From Chara braunii (lineage: Eukaryota > Streptophyta > Charophyceae > Charales > Characeae), in the NCBI GenBank assembly GCA_003427395.1, contig BFEA01000773.1, positions 455,068 through 485,234 on the forward strand: DNA of 30,167 nt, given 5' to 3'. Below are positions 1 through 9,560 of the stretch, in pieces. Position 1 is the first letter of the stretch, and each line of letters starts with the position of its first letter. The position numbers and the translations under genes are program-made. The notes beneath the pieces were generated by a model that was given only the letters and a program-made list of their open reading frames with translations, did no database searches and was not told the origin of the DNA.

Positions 1-64
<64 letters not shown>
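1..64. repeat. (CA)n microsatellite at window edge
   Basis: An uninterrupted CA dinucleotide run of at least 32 units begins at the first base, so its true length is unknown. It ends where the sequence becomes CATACAGG. Confidence 0.98.
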
Positions 65-68
<4 letters not shown>

Positions 69-213
69 GGATCAGAAGGGAGCGGCTGAGAAGGACCGGG
101 GAAAGGGAAGAAGACCGAACGCCAAAGGAAAGGCAAGTGCGTCAGTCCATCCTGGACCCCCCTCCCCTGCCCCCCTCTGAGAAGGCTTGTCTCTTGTCCC
201 ATCTTTTCTTTTC

Positions 214-244
<31 letters not shown>

Positions 245-934
245 CCACTTTTTCCACCTTTTTCTTTTCCTTCCCCTTTCTTTTCCTTTACTCAGTTCTC
301 CTTTTTCCCGCGAAACGAAAAAAATTGAAGGGGACAGGTCCCCTTCACCGCGCATGGAGTTTTTCGGCGCCTTGTCTTTTTTACGTTTGTTCCTTTTTTC
401 CTTTTTTCCCCTTTTCTTCCCTTTTTCCTTTTTTCTTTTTCCTTTTTTCTTTTTCCTTTTTCTTTTTCTTCCCCCCCCCTTTTTTTTTGATGACACAGGG
501 GGACCGCCTTCGGGGTGAAGCCAGTGGGGGTGCAACCATCGCCACTTGGGCGGTCAGGGATCCTGAGAAAATGATGAGTATCGTTCATCCCGGTCACCTT
601 CGATCGAGAGGAAAAGGAGAAGGGGGCGCCCCGCACGTGAATGGCAGCGAGACAGGAAGGTCCTTTGAGAAGCCGGGGGAATCGAACACAGGCGCGGGGG
701 AAAGGGAGCGGGTTGGTATTGCGACCGTACGAAGGGCCAGAGGGTGGTTAGCGGCTCAATGGGGCGAGGCGGAGTTTGATGCTTGCGAGGGCTATCGACG
801 TTCTTGGCACCGATCTTTTTGGCGCCAACGCGGCGAAAAAAGTGGGCGGCGGAGAAGTGGTGTGACAGGTGATCGGATGAACAAGGTGCTCGGCGCTTCA
901 CAACAGGGCCATCGCTGGTTTAAAAGGGCGAGGG
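65..934. other. Pyrimidine-rich low-complexity and unassigned sequence
   Basis: Roughly 205-300 and 390-490 are T/C tracts built from TTTTC and CCTTTT words. The rest (490-930) is GC-rich with no recognisable domain. A long plus-strand frame (187-987) runs through the tracts, but its first half is only F, S, L and P from low-complexity DNA, so I do not call it a gene. Confidence 0.6.
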
Positions 935-1111
935 ATGCGAGCGGAACGCATCGAAGGACGATCTCATGTGTTTGGGAGCAGGGTTGACGGTGAGCTCATT
1001 CGACCAGTCCAACGGGAGGTTTTGCACCGGCAGCGGCGATCGATCGAGATGGACTTCTTTGTGGATCTTGACCTATTGGAGGAACCAACTGACAGTGAAG
1101 AAGTGGTATAG
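935..1111 (+). CDS. Hypothetical 58-aa frame ending in an acidic tail
   Basis: The frame starts at ATG 935 and stops at TAG 1109-1111. It stays open upstream to a TGA near 876, so it could be the end of an exon. The N-terminal half is Arg-rich, and the last 20 residues are hydrophobic/acidic (MDFFVDLDLLEEPTDSEEVV). That composition change is unlike the low-complexity DNA before it. The frame lies 51 bp before the membrane-protein ORF at 1163, so it could be an upstream ORF on the same transcript, the end of another exon, or chance. I do not recognise the family. Confidence 0.25.
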   Translation: MRAERIEGRSHVFGSRVDGELIRPVQREVLHRQRRSIEMDFFVDLDLLEEPTDSEEVV

Positions 1112-1162
1112 CTCCAACTACACGACTCCTGCACACAACAGCAGCAGCAGCACACAGCCAGC

Positions 1163-1723
1163 ATGGCCGATCACGATGAAACGCGGGAGGCATGCGCAGC
1201 ATCCACGTGTGCCTTCATAGCGTATCTAGCCTTACTAGCCTGCATAGCGCTACTATGCTTCATCGCAGCTCTCCCTGACCCGAGCTCTTTACCCCCCTTG
1301 CCCCCCCGCTCCACAGCAGGATGCTCCCATATGGACGCACATGCACCTCCCCTCGCAGCGAGGCAGGAGCCAGCATGCTCGCGCACCCCCGCACCCGCCA
1401 CCGCCACGCTGGAACCCGGGCGCTCTGCGCAGGATCCTCTCCCGGCGAGGGACGAGCGGGATCCATCGCCCCCCCACCGCCCCAACGAGCAGGCAGCACC
1501 CCTAAGCAAAGCACTTGCATCCCTGGTCGGGATCACCTTCGTATTGGTCGCCTTGCCAAATGCAGTCATAAGCGGCTTAGCAATATGGGCATGCCAATTG
1601 GAGCAAGTACTTCTGGCACCAGCGAGGCTAGCCTCAGGGGTAATCTACCTCACGATCGGCTATGCTTCGCTGTTCATGACACTAGCAATAGGTGGCGCGA
1701 TTGCAGCTCATGCTAGCTTATGA
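1163..1723 (+). CDS. Hypothetical membrane protein, three predicted helices, 186 aa
   Basis: The frame runs from ATG to TGA for 186 codons. Residues about 14-37 form a hydrophobic helix (AFIAYLALLACIALLCFIAA). Residues about 38-112 are a Pro/Ala/Arg-rich, probably disordered linker containing LPPLPP. Residues about 118-146 (ASLVGITFVLVALPNAVISG and on) and 155-184 are two more hydrophobic segments close to the C terminus. The alternation of membrane-like and hydrophilic segments is hard to get from random GC-rich DNA. The start was chosen as the first Met before the first helix; GCATGGCC is an acceptable eukaryotic start context. I do not recognise the family. A PGG-like C-terminal membrane domain, as in some plant ankyrin proteins, is a loose alternative. 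No splice sites or promoter were identified, and it may be one exon of a larger gene. Confidence 0.4.
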   Translation: MADHDETREACAASTCAFIAYLALLACIALLCFIAALPDPSSLPPLPPRSTAGCSHMDAHAPPLAARQEPACSRTPAPATATLEPGRSAQDPLPARDERDPSPPHRPNEQAAPLSKALASLVGITFVLVALPNAVISGLAIWACQLEQVLLAPARLASGVIYLTIGYASLFMTLAIGGAIAAHASL

Positions 1724-2359
1724 CGCCCCCGCACGCACCCCCGACCCTTCACGCTTTCTGCACGCACTGCGAGCTTCTCCTCTGGGCTACCCTATGTGAG
1801 AAACCCTTCCCCATATGTGTTGGTAACCCCCCTCGCCGCTGTCTCCCCCTCCCCCGTCTTCCCTTTTCCGACGATAAAGGAAAAGGTCTCCCTCTGATGA
1901 AGTTGCGTGTGGCAGGCGGCAGAAAGGCCTCAGGGAAGATGCCACTCCCTCCTGCGGATCTATTGAATAGCCCGCCTCACCAGAAGAGCGGTATCAGGGC
2001 TAGGCAACACGGTACAGGACTTCTCTTCTTCTTCCCCCTCTCCCTTTCCCCTTCGCCGTCACTCCCTCTTGTTGATTGCCTTTTCCTTGACGGATCACCG
2101 AGCGTCGTCACAATGGAAGAGAGCGGAATTCTGCATGGGAGTTTTTTCGCCGTATGAGATACTCAGCGTCTTGAGAAGCTTCTTTCTGAACTGCTCGCCG
2201 TCTTTTTTTGGAGCATAATAAGTCAGCGGATTGGTGTGTGCTTCCTTGTTTTTTTACCGATCAAGATAGATGTTTTTTCTCAGCAATGGATGAAGTTCAT
2301 TTTTGAACTCGTGAAGCCGCGCACAGTCTTTACCCCCACCAATCTCGCCTTCCGTCATT
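1724..2359. other. Unassigned C/T-rich sequence after the membrane-protein frame
   Basis: The stretch is moderately GC-rich with short CCCTCTCCC-type tracts. I see no domain, RNA gene or mobile-element terminus. It could hold a 3' UTR for the frame ending at 1723, but no clear polyadenylation signal is evident. Confidence 0.4.
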
Positions 2360-3250
2360 GTCTTCTTCTCTTCGTCTCCTCCTCTCCCCCTTCCCCACCT
2401 CTCTCCCCTTCTTTGTGAATCCAAAGCGGCTTAATCTCTAATCGATTTTTACCTATGGATTTTCACCTTTTGGGTTATGACTCGGATTTTTGCCTTTTTT
2501 AGATGTGACACAGGTTATCTTTTCGGCTTGTCGACAATCTTAATAAGTGAAACTGGTTCGGCTTGTTGGGGCGAATTAATGAGTTGTACGGCAATGATTT
2601 TTGAATGATCTCTCGCAACTACTCCACCTACCTTCCTCTCTCTTTCCCCCACCGCGCCGCCTACCCCTCTTCGTCTCCCCCTCTCCCCCTTCCCCACCTC
2701 TTTTCCCTTTCCTTGTAAATCCGAAGCGGCCTAATCTCTGATCGGTTCTTGCCTATGGATTTTTGCCTTTTGGGATATGACTCGGATTATGGAAAAAGCG
2801 TCCTTTCGTCTTTGTCTTTTCGGTTTGTCGTCAATCTTGATAAGTCAAACTGGTTCGGCTTGTTGGGGTGGATTAATAAGTTGTACTGCAACGTGATTGA
2901 AAAAATTTTGAATAATCCCTCACCGCTACTCCACCTACCTTCTTCTCTCTCTCCCCCATTCCACCACCCTCATCCCTCCCCCGATGCGGCTTAATCCTTG
3001 ATCGGTCTTTACCTATGGATTTTCGTTTTATGAATCGGATTATCGAAAAGCGTCCTTTCGACTTTGACTTTTCGGCTTGTCGTCAATCTTAATGAGTAAA
3101 AGTAGTTCAGCTTGCTGAGGCGGATTAATGAGTTGTACTACAACGCGATAGAAAAAGTTTTTGAATGATCTCTCGCAGCTGCTCCACCTGCCTTCCTCTC
3201 TCTCTCCCCCATCCTGTCGTCCCCCTTCTCCCCCTCTCTCTCTTTCGCCT
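2360..3250. repeat. Degenerate tandem array, three units of about 300, 260 and 255 bp
   Basis: The landmark CGGC(T/C)TAATC, followed by CCTATGGATTTT and GACTCGGAT or a close variant, recurs with CGGC at 2427, 2727 and 2987. Spacings are exactly 300 and then 260. Each unit also holds a TTTTCGGCTTGTCG block and GGCGAATTAATGAGTTGTA or a variant, and ends in a CTCTCTCCCCC-rich linker. Short open frames inside it are by-products of the repeat. Confidence 0.85.
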
Positions 3251-3824
3251 GCTCACATCATTACACTAGAAAAAGGGACGAATGCATGCGTATGATCCTG
3301 CATAACACACTTAGGATTATAATCGGGGCACTGAGTGCAACATATTGCGATCTCTCCAAACCCGGGAGCTCGGGCACCGATCATGCCCCGATCGATCTCA
3401 TTTTGAAAATAGAGTCTTCGGGACGTGATGAGCCACGAGCATCGCGGCTGGAACGCAAGGACGTAGAGAGCCAACGAACGTAAGACGACCTCGGTTAATC
3501 AAAAGGACCAGCACACCGAGTAGCACTCTACGATGGCTCCCAAGAAAAGGCATGATGATCTCTCTCTCCCAATGGTAACGATGAACGAGGGATCGCGAGA
3601 ATACACTCGGGAGCACTTGCTGACCTATCGCGACCGCAGCTTGCAACAGCGATCTGACCTATGATTTGCTTAACACACTGGAACACGAGTAGATGCTATC
3701 TCCACGACGGGAGTCGATGCCATACTTGCGACAATCCCCAAGCTGAAGGGTGTGCCGATGAAGAATCAGAGATTTGACTAGGCATAGGATTTCTTGCCTA
3801 GGCGTGCGTAAAATGCACACACTC

Positions 3825-3825
<1 letters not shown>
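3251..3825. other. Unassigned sequence with a short 43-codon frame
   Basis: No mobile-element domain is visible. A plus-strand frame starts at ATG 3533 (MAPKKRHDDLSLPMVTMNEG, then a segment containing YTREHLLTYRD) and stops at TGA 3662-3664. It continues with interspersed stops until about 3780, so it may be a decayed coding fragment. I do not recognise it with confidence. Confidence 0.3.
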
Positions 3826-3870
<45 letters not shown>

Positions 3871-3901
3871 AATACGCACACACACACACACACACACATG
3901 A

Positions 3902-3954
<53 letters not shown>

Positions 3955-3960
3955 CACACA
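3826..3960. repeat. Interrupted (CA)n microsatellite
   Basis: About 135 bp of CA repeat are broken by ATGAATACG, ATGAACACATA and AAACA interruptions. The tract sits directly beyond the end of recognisable LTR homology (about 3995). The long H/T or C/V open frames here are translation of the repeat, not genes. Confidence 0.97.
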
Positions 3961-3994
3961 GAGGGTAGCTTTTTGGACACACAACGCAGAGGCG

Positions 3995-4180
3995 CAACTA
4001 CCTAACCGTTGGCACGGGAGTTTCTCAACACCGATCCGACAACTTCCAGCAGGAAACAAAGAGAAACGAGGGCATCCATGCAATTAGCCCGCCCGACCCA
4101 TCTGACCCGTCGTATTTTCCCAAGCAGCCTCGCCGCCCTTGCGTAGAAAGTCGCGCGATTACAGAAAATGGTTCGTCACA
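3995..4180 (-). repeat. Remnant of the 3' LTR of the minus-strand element
   Basis: This segment matches 14330-14497 and the inverted copy at 14530-14640. Shared blocks include CTTCCAGCAGGAAACAAAGA, CATCCATGCAATTAG and CGATTAC(T/A)GAAAATGGTTCG. It ends at the same TGTGACG terminus (minus strand) as the copy at 14497. Left of about 3995 the similarity stops. The terminus at 4174-4189 lies in a perfect 16-bp palindrome, CGTCACATATGTGACG. Confidence 0.7.
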
Positions 4181-4823
4181 TATGTGACGCCTAGGGGGTT
4201 CCAATTTTGAGCAAGCTCCTGCTTGCTCTCTCATCAGGCACCGATCGGTTGTCCGATGATCGACGTGGAGCTGACATGTGCCACTTACCGTAGGATCCGA
4301 GTGTGGAAGTCATCCAAGGTGGCATGTGTGCGCTCAATCCAAAACGTTGCCCGAGAAAGGTAGTCTGATTACGGATGGAAGAGGGGGTGGATAGGCTAAG
4401 GGGAGAGGAGGCATGGAGTGGTAAATTTTATCGTCACTGGAGGGGAGTGGGACGAAATGGATGGAGCGATGGATGCGGGGGAAGCGAAGGTGCCCGCGTA
4501 GATGGGGGAGAGAGGCGAGGTAGTCAGGGTAGAGGGTGCAGAGGGTGCGATGGATGGCAGCATGAAAATCGTCATATTCCTTGCATGTGGGGATCGTGCA
4601 TGCAATGATGCAGTACACTTCTATATTATTGTACTCTTGCCAATCCACGCTAAAGAGAAGGACGTAGAGGGGGAAGGAAGTGACGAGCAAACAAGTAGTA
4701 GTGTGCGGGAAGATGTTGACCAAAAGGTGGGTGGCGTAGCGATGATGGAAGAGGGAGAGTGGAAATGTCCGCCACGTATCAGGGAACGGGGGTCGACCTA
4801 CGAGCTGCTGAACGATGAGGAAG
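4181..4823 (-). other. 3' non-coding part of the element, before the 3' LTR
   Basis: This interval lies between the last stop of the degenerate 3' ORF (4824-4826) and the LTR terminus at 4180. A 229-codon minus frame (4334-5023) is open across it, but upstream it overlaps the better-supported 3' ORF in another frame and shows no domain. I see no polypurine tract directly beside 4180. Function unknown. Confidence 0.4.
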
Positions 4824-6290
4824 TCACGGGGACGATGGGATAATGACCGGGGACGAAGCCCGAGTGCCCTCATCTCGAGGTAGACGAAGGGTTGTGTTGG
4901 GAACTGGAGAGGATTGCGAGGGCGATTCGCTTCGTCGGCGGCGTCAGCTCCTTGATCCCTCTGCGGTGGTGGTTCCATCTCTCTCGTCTTCTTGCTGCGG
5001 CGGCTCCGGGTTGAGTGCCGCATTACCCTGCAGCAGTTGCGGCGGCGGTCGTGATTCCACGATCGGTCATTTGCCTTTCGCGACCTCTCGCCGTCTTCGG
5101 GCCGCGGCTTCCCATTCCTCCCTGGTTGGCTCGGCCGGTTCGCTTGAATCTCGAGGCGCGTTATCTTCTTCGTCTTCCCCCTCCTCCGAACCAGCTTCTT
5201 CCAACTCTTCGTCCCCCGATCCTCGATAATCAGGATTGGATTCCCGATCTTCTTCTTCTACCGATGTTTCTTCTTCGTCGTCTTCCTCCTCTTCTTCACT
5301 CGTTTCTCCTGTGGGGGCGCGCTGGATGAGTGGGTCCCACAAGGAAAAGTCGGTGACGTCGACGTGTAAATACACACCCGCCGAAGGCACGTGGTAGCTT
5401 CCCTCCTCCAACTCCGTACATGCAGACCACACAAGATGTGGTTCCAGCGTGCGAACGAGCGTAGCTGTCCCCGGCTTCTCATCACAGCGCGAGAGAATGT
5501 CCGGTGGTAGATTGTCGAGTACTTGGCTCAAAAACACGAGCAGCTCGTCCGTGATGGACGCCAGGTGGCCGTCACGCACTTCTCTGAACAGGATCCCCAG
5601 AAAATGGCCCTCCGTGTCCGTCCTCCAAGCTTGGACGAGGAGTAGCTCTATCTCATCATGAGGGATCTTGTCCTCTTCGCATCACTCAAAGGGCTCCGCC
5701 CAGTGGAAGACAACGTCGAGGAGACAAAAACTGAGTGCCACGTATGCTTGCCACCACTGCGTCCACTTGACCGCATCCAGAATCAGCACGTCCAATTGCC
5801 TGATCGTGAAAGACAGAGACACTTTCACGACAGATTGCCAAAACGCAGGAACATCAGTGGGGAGACTGAAGGTAGAGAGACGGTGACGGTTCATTGAGGC
5901 CAGCTGAAAAGGCGAAGCACTGGGAGGGCAACCTCTGGCGCAGTGGAGGAGACTCGAAGCTGGGGATCGATGTCGTTCGTCTTTACGATGCGATCTCGTG
6001 GTCGAGCCAACAGTCGCACCCACTCAGTCATAAGGCTCGCTGCCCAGCCCCACAGTTATCGAAAGACTACGGTATGCCGAGTTGGGTGCAGTGTCATAAT
6101 GTCGCCTGTAAAGACGACAATGACTGACATGTGGCTCTCGCCGGGTGGGGACAAACGCAAAAGGGTCAATACCTCAACCAGTACCCGTGCCACCCCAGAC
6201 TGTCTGAATTGGAACTCCGCTGCCGCGTGGATGGCCGCTGTACTCAAGAAGGCCGCAAATCGGAGAAGATCTGGACTCCTCCGCAATGGA
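4824..6290 (-). pseudogene. Broken acidic 3' ORF downstream of integrase
   Basis: Three minus-strand pieces join into one decayed reading frame of about 480 codons. The first (6286-6056, then the neighbouring frame to about 5895) is hydrophobic/mixed and contains ILDAVKWTQWWQAYVAL after a frameshift. The second (about 5895-5067) contains IELLLVQAW, ITDELLVFLSQVLDNLPPDI and VYLHVDVTDFSLWD, and then a strongly acidic stretch of Glu/Asp runs (about 5310-5130). After a stop near 5068 the same frame continues with a Pro/Gln/Ser-rich tail to 4824. Stops fall near 5682, 5067 and 4926. The position after integrase is where some Ty3/gypsy elements carry env-like or antisense ORFs. This one shows no signal peptide or envelope motif, and its function is unknown. 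It resembles, from memory, proteins predicted repeatedly in Chara. Confidence 0.55.
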
Positions 6291-6498
6291 GACGACTACC
6301 TCAGGCACCATCAGTCGCTCGCTGATGACCTGCTCTGTCGAAAAGCTCATGGCGATGGAGGCGGAGTCGAAGACGATGGTTGAGAGAGAAAGGAGGATTC
6401 TCGAGAGTTGTCATCCTCGTCTTGGCCGAGGGATGATGCAAATGATGGAGGATAAGGGGAAGAGGGAAGGACACGTGCCGAATCATCGGACGGGCCGA
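6291..6498 (-). other. Linker between integrase and 3' ORF
   Basis: About 200 bp on the minus strand with no recognisable domain. It may contain the start of the 3' ORF, but frameshifts hide any initiation codon. Confidence 0.35.
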
Positions 6499-7908
6499 TC
6501 AGCTTCCCGACACCTCCGACGCAAGCCGTACCATGTTCACCCTACTGGGACCGAGCTCGACCATGCGAAATCGCCCGAAGAATCGTGACACTAACTTGCC
6601 TTGGCGAGCACATTTCCTCACCTGCACGATGTCCCCTAATTTATATTGGGGCGGAGGCCCAGCGTTCCCATTCCGGGCCTCGTAGCTCCGGACCTGTCTC
6701 CCATGAGTCATTTCTGTCATTCGTTGTCTCTTTTGGGTCAGTCGGGGGAGGGCCCTCTCCATCAGCTCTACATGGCGTTGGGCCTTATCCTTAATCGTCA
6801 CTCTAGTGGTCCATCGCAGAAGGACCGTCTCATTATTTAGGCTAAGTAGGGCTACACAGGGCAGGCTATTGATCCGTAGTTGGAAGGGGGTCAGACCCGT
6901 GGACTCGTGGGGTGGCCCCCGGTGAATAGCTAGAATATGGTCCACGATATCAGGCCAAGGCCTCGTATCATTTGCCGCAATGTTGCGTCGTAAAGCTTTC
7001 TTAATCACCCGATTGGCGTTTTCTACCAGTGCGTTCGATTGCGACATGTGGGGAGCGGTATTGCGGATAGAGACACCGTGTAGGACGAGGTTCCTCAAAA
7101 CTTCCCCTGTAAATTCTGCCCCATTATCTGTCAGGATCTCCTCGGTATCCTGGTGCATTCCGAGAAAACGGTTGACCTATCACGCGATTTCGGTCGCCTA
7201 TCGCGTCTTACATGGATACGCCTCGATCCCTTTCGAAAATTGGTCTACAAATACCAAAAGGATTGAATATAGGCATCTATTCGGCCCAGGGGGCACAACA
7301 ATATCAGGGGTATCCATGCTGACTCTTTGAAATGGCCGTTCAACCACGGTAGGGACTATTGATGTAGGCGGCTGGATCGGCGCCTTGTTAGGGGCGCAGA
7401 TGGAGCAGTTTCGGACGATGAATTTAACATCGTCGCGAATATTGGACCAATACCATTCATTTTTATCGATCCCCACCTTCGTAATCCGGACGGCGAAATG
7501 GGCCATAGTCTCCTCATGGGCCGACTTAACCCAGTCGTACCTCATGAACGGATGCGGGACATACATCCAAATCCCGCTTCCGTCCGTTTTTCGTTTTTCT
7601 AACTGTCCTTCATTCCAACGATAGTCCCGCGCCCTTTCATTGGCCCTCTTCCGGTCCTCCTTAGTGAAGTCTCGGAGGGAGTTCCCAACTACCATAGCTA
7701 TCAGGATGACATCTGTCTAGACCTCAACCCTTCTAAGCCGTCGGGTCTTTTCTAGCCCTTCAAACACGGCTTCGAGAAATCGAGCTTCCGTCGGGATTTT
7801 ATGAGTGCGACACAGGGTGACAGGGGACACAACCAGGGTTTGTTCATATGTCGGTACTAGATACAAGAACCATGGGCTTGGGAAACAAATCATTGAAAAT
7901 CTACCCAC
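6499..7908 (-). pseudogene. Integrase (gypsy type), broken
   Basis: The minus-strand frame is continuous in phase from 7908 to 6499, interrupted by stops near 7717 and at 7163-7200. In order: a short linker; an H2C2 zinc-binding region (HEETMAHF, later NCSICAPNKAP, about 7500-7385); the core start (RVSMDTPDIV and LVFVDQFSKG, about 7320-7225); three in-frame stops; the second catalytic Asp in ILTDNGAEFTGEV (about 7140); and the Glu in QSNALVENANRVIKKALRR. A C-terminal module follows (KLGDIVQVRK and FFGRFRMVELGP), which resembles the GPY/F-type end of gypsy integrases. No chromodomain is visible. The DD-E residues are present, but the stops between the first and second Asp would prevent a functional enzyme. 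Confidence 0.88.
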
Positions 7909-8071
7909 TCGACATAACCTTCCCCACTCGGCCGCATAGGGACCGAGTAGACCCTTTAAATTGCTTCACAAAAATAACAAAATTTGTCAGGAAGGGAGGA
8001 GAAGGAGGAGGATGAGAGAGGGGAAAGGGGACCTTCGAGATTACTTCCGCGCCTCATCGCCATCTTGTCGA
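7909..8071 (-). other. Decayed linker between RNase H and integrase
   Basis: The stretch includes a purine-rich run (GGAGGAGAAGGAGGAGGATG, plus strand) and several stops on the coding strand. It is shorter than 300 bp and shows no domain. Confidence 0.4.
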
Positions 8072-8720
8072 TCAACCCTTAAGAGCTCGAGGAACAATGG
8101 TCATCTGCCCGTATCGTGGCCCGTTGACTGGTTCCGGTTCTCTCCACGGAGTGATCTCCTCGCCTTTGGCCACCTTTGTCGGGCAGTGCAGTCGTGTAAA
8201 TCCGTCCGCGTTCCCGTGCCTCTCTGTCTTCTGGTGGACGATGTCAAAATCGTATTCTTGCAACCGTACTGCCCAACGCCCAATCATGCCTGTGTAACTA
8301 GTGAGCTTCTTGAGAGCCAACAGGGGTTCGTGGTCCGTGACGAGGAGAAACTTTTGCCCGTACAAATACGGATGGAAGTGCTGAATTCCCCAAACTACTG
8401 CGTAGCATTCTCCTTGTGGAGCCGAATCATTCCTCCTCTCGTCCGGCACAGTACGAGATGCTTACTCGATGACGTGTTCGCGACCGTCATTCCTCTTCTG
8501 CGCTAGAATAGCGGAGATTGCCTCAGGCTGCCAATCTGTGATGAGTATGAATTGCTTGGCCGGGTCCGGTCGAATCAAAATAGGCGCCGTAGCTAGGACT
8601 TCCTTTAGAGCGCTGAAGGCCCATTCACACTCCGCGTCCCAGCTGAGGGGTGGTCCTTCCGCAGTAAGTTCGTCAGGGGCCGTGCGATAGCGGCAAAGCC
8701 CTTGATAAATCGACGATAGT
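8072..8720 (-). pseudogene. RNase H domain of the Ty3/gypsy polyprotein, broken
   Basis: This region follows reverse transcriptase on the minus strand. The connection segment reads [20 protein letters not shown] (about 8720-8665). The RNase H-like part contains ILITDWQPEAISAILAQKRN, a stop where the family usually has Tyr (IE*ASRT), ECYAVVWGIQHFHPYLYGQ, LLVTDHEPLLAL, GRWAVRLQEYDFDIVH and HGNADGFTRL. These are the classic strand/helix signatures of gypsy RNase H, which degrades the RNA strand of the RNA:DNA hybrid during reverse transcription. The final open segment is 8449-8072. At least one in-frame stop (near 8460) and an upstream frameshift near 8800 inactivate it. Confidence 0.88.
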
Positions 8721-9560
8721 ACGAAGTTTGTCCCAGGAATTCTCGAACTTACGTCAGCGACGTGGGAGTCGGGGCGTCCCGAACGGTCGCAACTTTTTCG
8801 AATCGGGCCTCAAGCCTCCCTGAGTTACCACGTAGCCTAGGAATGAGATATCAGAAAGAACGAACTTATTTTTTTCCAGCACAATCTTGAATCCAACGTC
8901 TTGTAGGGCTCCCAGTGTCCACTCGATATGTTGCGCGTGCCCGTGGAACGATTATGAGTAGACCAAGATATCGTCCATATACACAATGACGCAGAAATTG
9001 ATCATCCCCTGAGTCAGTCGGGTCTTGTTGATGAAATTTTGAAATATTACATTCATCGCTCTATGAAACGTAGCCGGTGCATTGCAGATCCCCATCGGGC
9101 ATCGAACCCACTACCAGGTGCCTTCAAACAGGACAAAAGTCGTTTTGGGTTGGTCCTCCTCTTTAACCAAGATGTGATGGAACCCATGACGGATATGAAA
9201 CCTACTAAAATAATTAACACACCCAATCGCATCAAGCAAATCGTCAATCCGGGAAAGAGCATACACATCCTTGATTGTGATATCATAAAGTTTGCGATAA
9301 TCGATGCAAATGCGAATCGATATGTTTTTCTTCGGTACTAGAACTACGGGGAATGACCACGGTCCCATGACTGGTTAAATCCATCCGTTAATTTCGAATT
9401 CCCTAATCCTTTGTAAGGCCGCCTTTCGTTCTGCGAGAGAATACCTGTATGGTTTGCAGTGGATCGGAGGATGATTTCCGGTCTGAATCTCATGCTGAAT
9501 AACTAGTGATAGTCCGATATTTGTGTCTGTCACACTAATCGCTCCCTGATATTCCTTTAG
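8721..9560 (-). pseudogene. Reverse transcriptase, broken but with YMDD retained
   Basis: The frame shared by 9764-9375 and 9368-9111 continues in phase to about 8810. N to C it shows PPIHCKPYRYSLAERK; a stop just before PVMGPWSFPVVLVPKKN; the finger/palm block RICIDYRKLYDITIKDVY; FSRFHIRHGFHHILVKEEDQ; CPMGICNAPATFHRAMNVIF; and the catalytic YMDDILVYS, with YMDD encoded at 8981-8970. FLGYVVTQGGLRPDS follows and then a frameshift near 8800, after which VREFLGQ leads into RNase H. In-frame stops occur near 9376, 9109 and 8954. The catalytic Asp pair is intact but the enzyme could not be made in one piece. Confidence 0.92.

Noticed and set aside
187-987. 266-codon plus-strand frame
   Set aside because: The first half is F/S/L/P from T/C low-complexity DNA and no domain is visible in the rest.
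3659-4083. Cys/Val- and Thr/His-rich frames
   Set aside because: They are translations of the (CA)n tract.
4334-5023. 229-codon minus-strand frame as a separate gene
   Set aside because: Over 4824-5023 another phase continues the acidic 3' ORF tail (LNPEPPQQEDERDG, PVIIPSSP). This frame has no domain and is probably a by-product.
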